A stretch of DNA of 64,000 nt from Fimbriimonadaceae bacterium (GCA_019454125.1 CP075365.1:738218-802217), one strand, 5' to 3'; shown: positions 57,637 to 64,000, numbered from the stretch's first letter. Notes: generated from the letters alone by a model not told the origin. Numbers and translations: made by a program.

Positions 57637-59125
57637 CGAGCACCCCCTGTCCGTTGTGTTCTGCGACGGCTGCCTTGGCGCGGCCGAGCGCTTGCGCGGC
57701 GACGTCGGCAACGGTCAGGGCGGCCAAGACTTTGTCAGCCTGGCCAGCGTCCATCTCTGGAAACTCGGCCGGGACAGGCACGACCTCGTCGTGGGACAGT
57801 TCCCATACGATCAGATTCAGGTCTTCTCCGGTAAAGCCGAAACCTTCGCAGGTCGCTTTGATCCTTGCCACCTGGGATTCGCTGGCCGGCGATGGTTCGT
57901 GCCCCTCTTCCCTTAGCGTCCCTTCGAACGAGCGTCCGACGCTGTCGAGCAACAAGTCGAGGTCGATTGGTGTGGCGACGTGGCGCGCAAGGCGCGCGGC
58001 CTCCTCCTTCCAATTCAGGCCCTTTGCCTTGCAGGCCTCCTTGAACTTCGCCAGGTCGGCGGGTTTAAGCTTAAGCGCGTCCCTTAGCCAGGTCGCGCCG
58101 GGATGGTCAGTCGTGTTTCGGCCCGAAGGCGTCGAAGGCGGCGGCGCACTCGTCGCAGTCGCAGTCGTAGTCGTGACTGGCGAGCTTTGCGAGCCATTCG
58201 CCGACGGTTCTTGGTGGTCGCGGGGCTTTCCCGAGAGGTCTTCCAGCGCCTCGATGTAGGCGGCCAGCCCAGCCTGACCGCGATGCCCCGAGTTCCAGGC
58301 GGCGACCACCGTCTCGTTGAACTTATGCCCCTTGGCACGGCACAGCTCGCTGAGCCGTTGCACCGACGCCTGCTCTACGTTGAAGGCCTTCAGCGCCAGC
58401 AGCGGGTCGGACAGGTTCTCGTCCGGCTCTCCTCCGGCTTCGGCCCAGCCCCTCAGCTTTGCCGCGAGGTCAGCGCCAGGTCGCTTCTCCACGAACCCGG
58501 TGAACGCCTTTGCCCGAGTCTTGTCCATCACGAAGTTGTTCTCCTGGTCCATCGAGGCGGTGAAGTCGAACTCGTATTCGATTCCGTCCTTCTGCCTGGG
58601 CTGAAGGCCGACCTTGCGGGGCACCTTCTTGCCGTTCACGTCCTCCATGACCCACTCGGTCTTCACGCGCATGGTCACGATCACATGGCCGGGGAACTTG
58701 AGGATCTCGTCGACCATCTTGTTGTGCATGGGTGTGACCTCTTTCCAGGCGGCGAAGGAATTGCCGCTCTTAGAGCGCTGCGCAGCCTTGTCGACCTCCT
58801 CAAGGGCACCCTCCCAGGCGTGGCTCAGGGAGTCGATGACCACGCACTTGAACCCCATCGTCGCCGCCTGCTGAAGCGCGGCGGTGTACGTCTCGGGGCT
58901 GAAGTTGGGCAGGTCGTCAATGACGTGGATCCGGCCGTCGTAGTTGAGCTCCTCTGCGTACAGGCCAGCCGTTTTGCGCTCAGTATCGATGACGAGGATG
59001 TCTTCGTCGACCAAGCCGCGCGCGAGGGCAAGGCTGGTGTAAGTCTTGCCGCAGCCGGTCGGGCCAAAGATGGCCATTCTGATCTTCTTCCGGCTTTTGC
59101 TCAGCTTTTTGATTTGGAACGCCAT
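57629..59125 (-). CDS. RecA-like AAA ATPase (Sak4-type) of the recombination module
   Basis: A 498-residue protein. Residues 1-230 are a RecA-fold ATPase with Walker A GPTGCGKT (21-28) and Walker B KCVVIDSLSH (93-102). It resembles Sak4-type phage recombinases, single-strand annealing or repair ATPases. The C-terminal 250 residues have long low-complexity and helical tracts (TTTTATATSAPPPSTPSG) with two repeated winged or helical domains. It probably helps phage DNA recombination with the adjacent Gam-like protein. Confidence 0.82.
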   Translation of the reverse strand: MAFQIKKLSKSRKKIRMAIFGPTGCGKTYTSLALARGLVDEDILVIDTERKTAGLYAEELNYDGRIHVIDDLPNFSPETYTAALQQAATMGFKCVVIDSLSHAWEGALEEVDKAAQRSKSGNSFAAWKEVTPMHNKMVDEILKFPGHVIVTMRVKTEWVMEDVNGKKVPRKVGLQPRQKDGIEYEFDFTASMDQENNFVMDKTRAKAFTGFVEKRPGADLAAKLRGWAEAGGEPDENLSDPLLALKAFNVEQASVQRLSELCRAKGHKFNETVVAAWNSGHRGQAGLAAYIEALEDLSGKPRDHQEPSANGSQSSPVTTTTATATSAPPPSTPSGRNTTDHPGATWLRDALKLKPADLAKFKEACKAKGLNWKEEAARLARHVATPIDLDLLLDSVGRSFEGTLREEGHEPSPASESQVARIKATCEGFGFTGEDLNLIVWELSHDEVVPVPAEFPEMDAGQADKVLAALTVADVAAQALGRAKAAVAEHNGQGVLVG

Positions 59126-59346
59126 TACGCTGCGCCCCCTTCGTTGAGCCGGTAATAGGCGACTCCGTCCACCGTGCGCACTTGGACAATCTTCCCGTCC
59201 CTCCGCAACCTTGCGAGTGAGCGGCCGGCGAGCGGGGGCCCGATCCCCAAGAGCGCGGCGATGTCCCTGGCCGTGAAAACCGCCGAGGCCGTTTCCGCTC
59301 GCTCGACGACGGCGGCGTCTAGGGCTTTCCAGTAGAGGCGGCTCAA
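59125..59346 (-). CDS. Winged-helix DNA-binding protein
   Basis: A 73-residue winged-helix protein starting TTG at 59346, overlapping the upstream stop (TTGA), with a GGAGGG ribosome-binding site. FTARDIAALLGIGPPLAGRS and LARLRRDGKIVQVRTVDGVA form the helix-turn-helix and wing. It immediately precedes the ATPase gene, so it may regulate or assist replication/recombination. Confidence 0.65.
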   Translation of the reverse strand: MSRLYWKALDAAVVERAETASAVFTARDIAALLGIGPPLAGRSLARLRRDGKIVQVRTVDGVAYYRLNEGGAA

Positions 59347-59678
59347 GAGACCCTCCAAGAGACCGTCAGGAAGTCGCGGTCGCACGACGTCGAAACGTCG
59401 CTGCCAGCGACGGCGACATAACGGGCGATACTCTGCTGAGCCAGGCTCAGGGCCTCGGCCGCGGCCTCAGGGCCCCACCCCGGGGCAAGCCGCACGCTTA
59501 CACGCCGTTCCGTCGAGGCGCCGTCTTTGGCGGGGACGCTGGCCGCTTCGACCGTGTAGCCCTGGGGCGAACGGGAGGCAGACGCGCCGTGTGGCGCCAA
59601 CGAGGTCACGCAGAAAGTGAGGCAGTCGTGCAGGTCACGGAGGAGCTCGGCGACGACCGCGTGGACGACGACCGGCAT
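59343..59678 (-). CDS. Hypothetical prophage protein
   Basis: A 111-residue protein. A Leu/Val-rich N-terminal helix (VVVHAVVAELLRDLHDCLTF) precedes a mixed C-terminus (SVRLAPGWGPEAAAEALSLA). No family is recognised. Its ATG overlaps the upstream stop by one base. Confidence 0.5.
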   Translation of the reverse strand: MPVVVHAVVAELLRDLHDCLTFCVTSLAPHGASASRSPQGYTVEAASVPAKDGASTERRVSVRLAPGWGPEAAAEALSLAQQSIARYVAVAGSDVSTSCDRDFLTVSWRVS

Positions 59679-59917
59679 TACCGGCCCCCCTCCGGGCCGG
59701 CGAGCCGCAGCACGGCGATCCCAGCCTGTCGCATCGAGGGGTAAGCCTTGCCGTCAGGCTTGCCGTCCTTCACTTCGGTAACGACCCAGCGATGGCTCCC
59801 CGTCCATGTGACCATGCCGATCACCCTCCGGCGAAGGATGACGATCCAGTCCACTTCGGTGCGCTTGGCCATCGTGAACGCCGGACCTGCGTAAAAGCTC
59901 TTCTTTAGGGCGCTCAC
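59678..59917 (-). CDS. Hypothetical small prophage protein
   Basis: A 79-residue basic protein starting GTG (overlaps the 55-residue gene, GTGA). It contains EVDWIVILRRRVIGMVTWTG, suggesting a small beta-rich fold. Unknown function. Confidence 0.5.
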   Translation of the reverse strand: MSALKKSFYAGPAFTMAKRTEVDWIVILRRRVIGMVTWTGSHRWVVTEVKDGKPDGKAYPSMRQAGIAVLRLAGPEGGR

Positions 59918-60081
59918 GCGGCCCTCCCGTACTTGTCCGACCGGGCGGAGTGGAGGCGGAGCGTCCGTTCTTTGGCACTGGCAGAGCGGCTTCGGTCTCG
60001 GGCGCCGGGGGCGCCGGGGAAAGGAGGCCGTCCGCCGTTTACGACGACGACCAGGACGGGCCTGTCGGTGTTGTCTTTCAT
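59914..60081 (-). CDS. First small ORF of the left operon
   Basis: A 55-residue protein with a short Val/Pro-rich N-terminus and a basic tail (RSRSASAKERTLRLHSARSD). No family is recognised. It is supported by the GTGA overlap with the next gene and by position, directly after the operator region. Confidence 0.45.
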   Translation of the reverse strand: MKDNTDRPVLVVVVNGGRPPFPGAPGARDRSRSASAKERTLRLHSARSDKYGRAA

Positions 60082-60126
60082 TTTTCAGTCCTGTGCCACT
60101 CGCTTTAGCGGCGGCACACGGACATT

Positions 60127-60144
60127 ATTGTCACAAATGACAAT
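60127..60144. promoter_or_regulatory. Palindromic operator candidate (left control region)
   Basis: ATTGTCA-CAAA-TGACAAT, a 7-base inverted repeat, followed at 60149 by TTGACAAT and at 60159 by TGACAAC. It lies between the divergent starts at 60081 and 60225 and is a likely repressor binding site for the left operon. Confidence 0.6.
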
Positions 60145-60224
60145 GCGTTTGACAATGCTGACAACTAAACCAGCGATAATACTGGGGCGCTTGTCCTTAA
60201 AGCCCTGCTACAAGACTGGCCCTT

Positions 60225-60428
60225 ATGAGGGCTTTTCGGCTAGTCGTCCTATCGTTGCTCTGCGCGACGGTCGGTGCCGCACCGCTTGCGGAGACGGTCT
60301 ACATCACGCGGACCGGGGACTGTTACCACCGTTCAGGCTGTTCGTTCCTTAAGAAAAGCAAGATCGCGATCGAGCGCTCGGAAGCGGTCAAGAGCGGGTA
60401 TAGGGCCTGTAAGAGATGCGCCCCTTAG
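60225..60428 (+). CDS. Small exported Cys-rich protein
   Basis: A 67-residue protein with signal peptide RLVVLSLLCATVGAA. The mature 45 residues are VYITRTGDCYHRSGCSFLKK and SGYRACKRCAP, with a C-x(5)-C and CKRC arrangement seen in small domains attached to some secreted nucleases or hydrolases; it probably binds zinc or forms disulfides. It lies in the switch region and is transcribed away from the repressor-controlled left operon, so it may be expressed from the prophage. Confidence 0.7.
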   Translation: MRAFRLVVLSLLCATVGAAPLAETVYITRTGDCYHRSGCSFLKKSKIAIERSEAVKSGYRACKRCAP

Positions 60429-60775
60429 GTCTCAGCCTCCTACTCCTTTGCGTTTGTGGTTGTTCAGGGCCGGACGTCGATGCCCGCTACGGCTCGGAGC
60501 CGGCCCGCACGGAGCCGTCCAAGACCGAAGAGGCGGCGAAACGGGGTCGCATAGCGGTGTTAGCCGCCCTCAATGCTAAAGGCGTCCAATTCGTCGGTCA
60601 CGAGCGCATCGACGTGGTCGAAGGGCGATGGGAAGTTAGGGGGAACCTTGAGCTCGCAGGGCGGTCAAGTCCTTGGCGGGTCTTGTTGGACAGCGACGGC
60701 AGCGGTCGCCCGAACAACCCTACCCATGTCTCGGTGCCAGAGTTCGACGTCAGCGTAACGGTCGGCAAGCGTTAA
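60416..60775 (+). CDS. Prophage lipoprotein
   Basis: A 119-residue lipoprotein (LSLLLLCVCGCSG) whose start lies inside the Cys-rich gene. The body has no recognised domain. Together with the upstream gene it could alter the host surface during lysogeny. It ends on TTAA shared with the convergent repressor gene. Confidence 0.65.
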   Translation: MRPLGLSLLLLCVCGCSGPDVDARYGSEPARTEPSKTEEAAKRGRIAVLAALNAKGVQFVGHERIDVVEGRWEVRGNLELAGRSSPWRVLLDSDGSGRPNNPTHVSVPEFDVSVTVGKR

Positions 60776-61482
60776 TAAAAGTGCTCCGGACGCAGGCCCT
60801 CTGCTAGGAGCCATGTCTTCTCCAGGCCTTCCACCCGCCTCACTACAGCCACGAGGCGTGCTATGACTCCCCATCCCTCGCCGTCGGCCGGTGAATCATA
60901 GCTTGGGTTGATCGGCTTAAGGACAGGACGGTTGCTCTGCGCGTCCCAGACGAGCTGTTTTACGGTCGGCCCGTGGTCGGCGCGCCTTTGGGCGAGGACG
61001 ATCTTGTTGTAGCTAGGGTTAAGGTCGGCGTGCCAAATCGCGAGGTCATTGGGCAAAAGCGCCGGGGCGCAGCTGTCCCCGACAATCCTCGTGACGAACC
61101 GTTTCGGATGCTCATAGCGGACGTCTAGCTCGATGAAGTCGACAGCCTCGAGCGGGTCGCCCCACTCGCCTGAGGCTGGCACATCGCCAGCATACGGCAT
61201 GCGGACAAGTGGAAACCCGACCGGGATCATTGGCGGCCCTACCTCTGAGCGCTCGAGCCTGACCTGTTCAGACCCCGATTGGAGCAGGCGCCTTTCCAGT
61301 CCGTCTGGCACAGGCGCATAGCCCGTCTCATAGTTGGCATAGGCCGACCTGGTCACGCCAGCGATGGCGGCGGCTTCCGCCTGGGTCAGCCGGAGCCGCT
61401 TGCGCACAACCCTCAGTCTTTCACCGTCCTCTCGGGCCACAGCGAAAAACTTATCCCAGGCCGGGGCCAATGTTATTGACAT
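60772..61482 (-). CDS. LexA/CI-type repressor (XRE + S24 peptidase)
   Basis: A 236-residue repressor from the ATG at 61482. Residues 20-60 are an XRE helix-turn-helix (RLRVVRKRLRLTQAEAAAIA). The autocleavage site Ala98-Gly99 is in RMPYAGDVPASGEW, Ser137 lies in VGDSCAP and Lys175 in PTVKQL, the S24 self-cleavage pair. It should keep the prophage silent and be cleaved after DNA damage. The start codon is covered by the -35 element of the divergent promoter, permitting simple autoregulation. Confidence 0.9.
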   Translation of the reverse strand: MSITLAPAWDKFFAVAREDGERLRVVRKRLRLTQAEAAAIAGVTRSAYANYETGYAPVPDGLERRLLQSGSEQVRLERSEVGPPMIPVGFPLVRMPYAGDVPASGEWGDPLEAVDFIELDVRYEHPKRFVTRIVGDSCAPALLPNDLAIWHADLNPSYNKIVLAQRRADHGPTVKQLVWDAQSNRPVLKPINPSYDSPADGEGWGVIARLVAVVRRVEGLEKTWLLAEGLRPEHFY

Positions 61483-61522
61483 ATTTGGCAATCTCGGGTA
61501 ATTTACTTGACAGCTATGTCAA
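61476..61522 (+). promoter_or_regulatory. Rightward promoter and operators of the lysogeny switch
   Basis: TTGACA (61476-61481), 17 bases, TAATTT (61499-61504) form a strong promoter for the HTH gene. TTGACA-GCTA-TGTCAA (61507-61522) is a perfect 6-base inverted repeat covering its start codon. The -35 lies over the repressor start codon. Confidence 0.7.
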
Positions 61523-61728
61523 ACGATGCGAGCGGCCCATACAGTCGTGAGGAGAGACGACGGCAAGCCCAGGAGTTAAGCAGCCTCGGGGTGCCGAAGA
61601 CCAAGATCGCCAAGCGGCTTGGAGTGTCGCGTGAGACGATCCGCCAAGACCTACGGCAAGTCCACACCGACCTGGGTGACGTCGACGATCGCGAGGCCGA
61701 CCGGATCTCGCGGGAAGGGGCGGCGTGA
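61516..61728 (+). CDS. Cro-like/HTH small protein
   Basis: A 70-residue protein from the ATG at 61516. RRRQAQELSSLGVPKTKIAK and RLGVSRETIRQDLRQV form a resolvase-like helix-turn-helix. It is the first gene to the right of the switch, so it is the probable Cro-equivalent, though it is not in the usual Cro family. Its stop overlaps the metallopeptidase GTG. Confidence 0.7.
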   Translation: MSNDASGPYSREERRRQAQELSSLGVPKTKIAKRLGVSRETIRQDLRQVHTDLGDVDDREADRISREGAA

Positions 61729-62327
61729 AGAAGAAGGTGGCGGCAGCGCCCGCTTGGGCCGCTTCCGCGGAAGTCGCGCGAGTGGCCAGGCCGCTCATCT
61801 TGTCGCACCACCAAGACTTGGCGCACGCCCGGATCCTCTACGCACTGTGCGACAGGCAAGAAACGGTGAGGGGCGCTACCGCTTGGGCGACCGCCTCCAA
61901 ACTATCTGGATTCCAAGCCTGGCTTGCATGCCGTGCGTTCTTTAGTGTCGGCCTCGTGCCACCGGAAATGTCTGAATCGCCCGGCGACGTCTTCGTGATG
62001 CGAGTGTTCCGCGACTTTTGGAACCAGGCGGACGAGAGGCTGCGTGAGGCGGTCGTCGACCACGAACTTTGCCACTTCGAACTAACGGTCGATGACGAAG
62101 GTGAGGAAAGGTACTGGATCAAGCCTCACGACGTCGAGGAGTTTGCGGCTGTGCTGGGTCGCCACGGCGACTATCGCGGAGAAGCGTCGCTGCTCATGTC
62201 GTATGTCTCGTCCTACGAGAGGCGAACCGGCCAGACCAAGATCGATATCGAAGAGCAGGCCGTCGCGCCCGGGCAACTGCCCCCCCCCGAATACTTCAGG
62301 CCCATGGGTGGTGGGGTGCACCGATGA
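61725..62327 (+). CDS. Putative phage metallopeptidase
   Basis: A 200-residue protein starting GTG. The zinc motif is VDHELCHFEL (HExxH variant HELCH), with a third ligand likely in HDVEEFAAVLGRHGDY. This is the putative phage metallopeptidase family, often near the replication or regulatory genes; the target protein is unknown. It may cleave a regulator or host protein. Confidence 0.75.
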   Translation: MKKKVAAAPAWAASAEVARVARPLILSHHQDLAHARILYALCDRQETVRGATAWATASKLSGFQAWLACRAFFSVGLVPPEMSESPGDVFVMRVFRDFWNQADERLREAVVDHELCHFELTVDDEGEERYWIKPHDVEEFAAVLGRHGDYRGEASLLMSYVSSYERRTGQTKIDIEEQAVAPGQLPPPEYFRPMGGGVHR

Positions 62328-62440
62328 GACCTTGTACCCAGCTTTTGGAGCTTTCCACAGCTTTTGTCAGCTTCATAAGGTTCGAAGGTGTAGAAAACTC
62401 TTGGGCGCCGTCCAACGGCGTCCGAGTAGAACGGCAGAGC

Positions 62441-62508
62441 GCCCCCGGGGAGACTCGAACTCCCAGTCCCCTGGCTTCGAATCCCGGGCCCGATCCATCG
62501 GCGGGGGC
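62441..62508 (-). tRNA. tRNA-like element, degenerate
   Basis: On the minus strand, GCCCCCG and CGGGGGC form a perfect 7-base acceptor stem, and GGGAG-TTCGAGT-CTCCC is a canonical T-arm next to it. The D-arm and anticodon arm do not fold cleanly and the total is only about 69 bases; no CCA is encoded. It could be a decayed phage tRNA, an att-like relic or a terminator. I cannot assign an anticodon. Confidence 0.35.
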
Positions 62509-62617
62509 GTTCTGCCTGACAAACCTTGAAGGGCTGGGGCGAGCATCGAACCAGGGTTGTGGCGCGTCTGCTCACGTGAGCCCCGCTCCACCGACGACCC
62601 GTCTAAAGTCGGTGCCT

Positions 62618-62640
62618 ACCGTCGCCCTACGACGGTTTTT
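62618..62640 (+). terminator. Intrinsic terminator in the rightward operon
   Basis: CCGTCG-CCCTA-CGACGG with an extra A-U pair, followed by TTTTT. It ends the region after the metallopeptidase gene. Confidence 0.8.
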
Positions 62641-62641
62641 C

Positions 62642-62674
62642 GAGCCCCACGCGTTTCGCCTCGCGTCGGGGCTC
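62642..62674 (+). terminator. Second strong hairpin
   Basis: GAGCCCC-ACGCG / CGCGT-C-GGGGCTC with one bulge and an 8-base loop. It directly follows the terminator. Confidence 0.6.
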
Positions 62675-62744
62675 TTTGCTACCGGACGGGTCCGAAGGCT
62701 GTATGGTCGCAAGTGTTTTAGCACTCGCGCATTGAGATTGCCAA

Positions 62745-62774
62745 CCGTTTTCCACAAGCTGTTGTGGAAAACGG
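62745..62774. other. Palindrome with inverted DnaA-box-like sequences (origin candidate)
   Basis: A perfect 13-base inverted repeat (CCGTTTTCCACAA / TTGTGGAAAACGG) with a 4-base centre. Each arm contains TTTTCCACA, matching the relaxed DnaA box. Another box-like CTTTCCACA lies at 62351. It precedes the replication-type genes. Confidence 0.5.
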
Positions 62775-62790
62775 CGGGTCAGGGGGCTAA

Positions 62791-62931
62791 ATGTCGTTAG
62801 CCACGCCGGCCGAGTACTTTCCGGCCATCGCCGCCGTCGCCCTTCTCCTAGTCTTCTGGGGTGTAGACCGGCTCTCACACTACCGCCCGTCGCCGAGGGA
62901 AGAGGCCGAGCACCGGTCGAAGGAACGATGA
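62791..62931 (+). CDS. Small membrane protein
   Basis: A 46-residue protein with one hydrophobic helix (IAAVALLLVFWGVDRL) and a basic tail. It starts the overlapping chain to the helicase gene; its TGA overlaps the next ATG. Function unknown. Confidence 0.5.
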   Translation: MSLATPAEYFPAIAAVALLLVFWGVDRLSHYRPSPREEAEHRSKER

Positions 62932-62999
62932 AGAGCCTGATTCAAGCCGCCATGCCTCCGCGAGTCGTCCCAGCCACAGGCAGGGGGGCCGCGCTTTGA
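62928..62999 (+). CDS. 23-residue micro-ORF in the overlapping chain
   Basis: MKSLIQAAMPPRVVPATGRG is the start of a 23-residue frame. It is linked to the previous gene by ATGA and to the next by TTGA, just as the larger neighbours are linked to each other. This chain is the only support for it being real. Confidence 0.35.
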   Translation: MKSLIQAAMPPRVVPATGRGAAL

Positions 63000-63190
63000 C
63001 CAATGCCGAGAGGGTCCTCGTGTCCGTTCACGCCGGAAAGACCCTTTTCGACGCGATCCTTGCCTTGCCCCCCGACTCCAGGGAGCCCGTGAAGAGGGAG
63101 CTAGCCCGCCGCAGGCTGGCAGTGGGCTACAGGCTGACCAGGCTCGGCAAGGAAGAGGCCGGTCGACTGGCAGGAGCCCGTGACCGATGA
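62996..63190 (+). CDS. Small helical prophage protein
   Basis: A 64-residue basic protein starting TTG (TTGA overlap). VKRELARRRLAVGYRLTRLG and GKEEAGRL are helical. Unknown function. Confidence 0.45.
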   Translation: MTNAERVLVSVHAGKTLFDAILALPPDSREPVKRELARRRLAVGYRLTRLGKEEAGRLAGARDR

Positions 63191-63558
63191 TGCGCCTCGT
63201 CAGAGACATGCCGACTAGGGGGCAGAAGAGCCTTCCACCGGCAGTCCGCTATACAAAGAAGCTTGGCCTGGTGTTCAACACTGCTGCCTTGCGGCTCCTC
63301 GGGTCTACGCCGGGCCAGGGCGTGGCCGTCACGGTCTATGCCGACCCGGAGACGCGCCAGATAGGTTTGCTCGCGGGGAAGGAAGGGCAGAGCGTGGTCA
63401 GCAAGAACGGGATGTCAAAAGGGATCACGCGGCTGGCTCTGGCGCTTTGCCCTGAGTTGCCGGATAAAACGCTCATCACGGTGTCGGTCGACTGCCCGGC
63501 GACCGAGGACGGTCGGAAGCTTACGTGCGTGTTGAACCTGCCGCGGAGGAAGCAGTGA
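63187..63558 (+). CDS. Hypothetical prophage protein
   Basis: A 123-residue protein with VFNTAALRLLGSTPGQGVAV and SKGITRLALALCPELPDKTL. No family is recognised. It begins with ATG overlapping the previous TGA and ends overlapping a membrane protein (GTGA). Confidence 0.5.
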   Translation: MMRLVRDMPTRGQKSLPPAVRYTKKLGLVFNTAALRLLGSTPGQGVAVTVYADPETRQIGLLAGKEGQSVVSKNGMSKGITRLALALCPELPDKTLITVSVDCPATEDGRKLTCVLNLPRRKQ

Positions 63559-63749
63559 ACCAGTGCGCTTTCTATGTACTCGGGTATGTCGCCGTAGCGT
63601 TCAACCTCTTCGCCTGGGTCTGCACCGTCCTCGGTGTGCTCGAAGCGGATTGTCCGCTGGATACCCCCTCAAGGGTCGTCTTCCCGATTTTCGTGACGTG
63701 CTCGCTAGTTTGGGCCGTGATGGTCGTCGCGGCGGTGCGCTTTGACTGA
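63555..63749 (+). CDS. Small two-helix membrane protein
   Basis: A 64-residue protein from the GTG at 63555, with two hydrophobic helices (YVLGYVAVAFNLFAWVCTVL; FPIFVTCSLVWAVMVVAAV). The helicase gene overlaps its end. Unknown. Confidence 0.5.
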   Translation: MNQCAFYVLGYVAVAFNLFAWVCTVLGVLEADCPLDTPSRVVFPIFVTCSLVWAVMVVAAVRFD

Positions 63750-64000
63750 CCTCTTTGCGCCCGTAGGGGAGCGGCAGGCGGTCACCCTCCGCCCTTACCA
63801 GGACGCGACGGTAGAGGCGGTGGAACGCTTTCGTGACGGTGGTGGACAAAGGGCTTTGGCAGTCCTTGCGACCGGGTTGGGCAAGACGACGGTCTTTTCG
63901 GAGCTCGCCCGCAGGGAAGAGGGCCTGGGCGGCAAGACGCTCGTGCTGGCCCACCGCGAGGAACTGATCGGCCAGGCGGTCGAGCGCCTTCGGAGCCAGG
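63742..64000 (+). CDS. SF2 (DEAD/DEAH-type) helicase, 3' truncated by window
   Basis: The frame from a TTG at 63742 begins TDLFAPVGERQAVTLRPYQD and has a helicase Walker A LATGLGKTT near residue 43, then TLVLAHREELIGQAVERL. It is a typical phage or type III restriction-like superfamily 2 helicase, likely for phage replication. The window ends after about 86 residues, so the rest is unseen. Confidence 0.8.
   Translation, partial: MTDLFAPVGERQAVTLRPYQDATVEAVERFRDGGGQRALAVLATGLGKTTVFSELARREEGLGGKTLVLAHREELIGQAVERLRSQ

Larger units (their letters stand above)
49532..64000. mobile_element. Temperate prophage, left part, right end beyond window
   Basis: Integrase, divergent CI-like/HTH switch, long leftward early operon with recombination genes and a methyltransferase, and a rightward operon with an origin-like block and a helicase identify a temperate tailed-phage-like prophage. 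No structural (head/tail) genes are within the window; they should lie to the right. Confidence 0.85.

Noticed and set aside
62530-62592. Second tRNA-like sequence on the minus strand
   Set aside because: GGGGC/GCCCC ends exist but the T-arm and other arms do not pair.
62324-62800. 158-residue plus-strand frame over the origin-like region
   Set aside because: It runs through a terminator and hairpins and the tRNA-like element; codon pattern is not protein-like.
49532-64000. Prophage right end (attR) within the window
   Set aside because: No second copy of the tmRNA 3' end was seen before the window ends.

Overview
The window reads as chromosomal DNA of a high-GC member of the Armatimonadota, most likely the Fimbriimonadia. 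The best clue is the protein at 32302-32889: its prepilin leader runs into an ILFPVFAQAK segment, and a related LFPVFA segment occurs in the 26775-27509 protein. From general knowledge I associate this ending with armatimonadotal pseudopilins. The lineage is an inference, since there is no 16S rRNA here. Genes are tightly packed. Many start with GTG or TTG, many neighbours overlap by 4 bases (GTGA, ATGA, TTGA), and convergent genes often share a YTAR stop tetranucleotide. Shine-Dalgarno sequences are scarce. Instead, a -10-like hexamer lies 5-10 bases before many start codons, which suggests widespread leaderless transcription.

Host part, about 1-49.1 kb. At 1-1.8 kb are the end of a sugar dehydrogenase-PEBP fusion, a nucleotidyltransferase and a DUF899 protein. 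A three-gene lipid or envelope operon (metallophosphatase, membrane protein, MGDG-synthase-like glycosyltransferase) occupies 1.9-4.7 kb. It faces an MFS-HEAT fusion and a minus-strand operon with a catalytically dead ABC-type domain, an M24 peptidase, aroQ, a Trm112-like protein and a glycosyltransferase. A plus-strand run of exported proteins ends in a thioredoxin lipoprotein and a nitroreductase. Then come a solitary ftsZ, purE, folD, a DUF4397 lipoprotein and glnA with a hairpin leader. Two secreted HAF-type repeat proteins, an M28 peptidase, a low-GC two-gene island, DAHP synthase and a dienelactone hydrolase follow. Further on are a GYF/pseudopilin chimera, an MrfA-like helicase with tatC, a large secreted protein and the prepilin-leader protein. 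The rest holds an XRE regulator, serS, DinB, an esterase, a DprE1/DprE2-like pair, a DapA-family lyase, a CBS transporter, hutH, coaD, a coiled-coil protein, two amine-oxidase-like flavoproteins and dapB.

Prophage part, about 49.5 kb to the window end. A complete tmRNA gene (ssrA) at 49181-49531 is followed at once by a temperate prophage, so the tmRNA 3' end is the probable attachment site. The right end lies outside the window. Two small plus-strand genes precede the integrase. A long minus-strand early-left operon (60081 to 50346) carries small unknown proteins, a RecA-like ATPase, a Gam-like protein, KTSC and RlpA-like proteins, a cytosine methyltransferase with an internally repeated central region, two ASCH-type proteins and the integrase. 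A LexA/CI-type repressor and a divergent helix-turn-helix gene form the lysogeny switch, with a good promoter and palindromic operators. Two small exported proteins sit inside the switch region. The rightward operon encodes a metallopeptidase, then a non-coding block with a tRNA-like element, a terminator and a palindrome holding two inverted DnaA-box-like sequences (possible origin), then a chain of tiny overlapping genes ending in a truncated SF2 helicase.

No CRISPR array, rRNA or standard tRNA gene was seen. The most unusual items are the leaderless-promoter pattern, the dead ABC domain next to a peptidase, the chimeric pseudopilins, a 26-base direct repeat flanking the low-GC island, the repeat-built methyltransferase and the duplicated start cassettes in the prophage.
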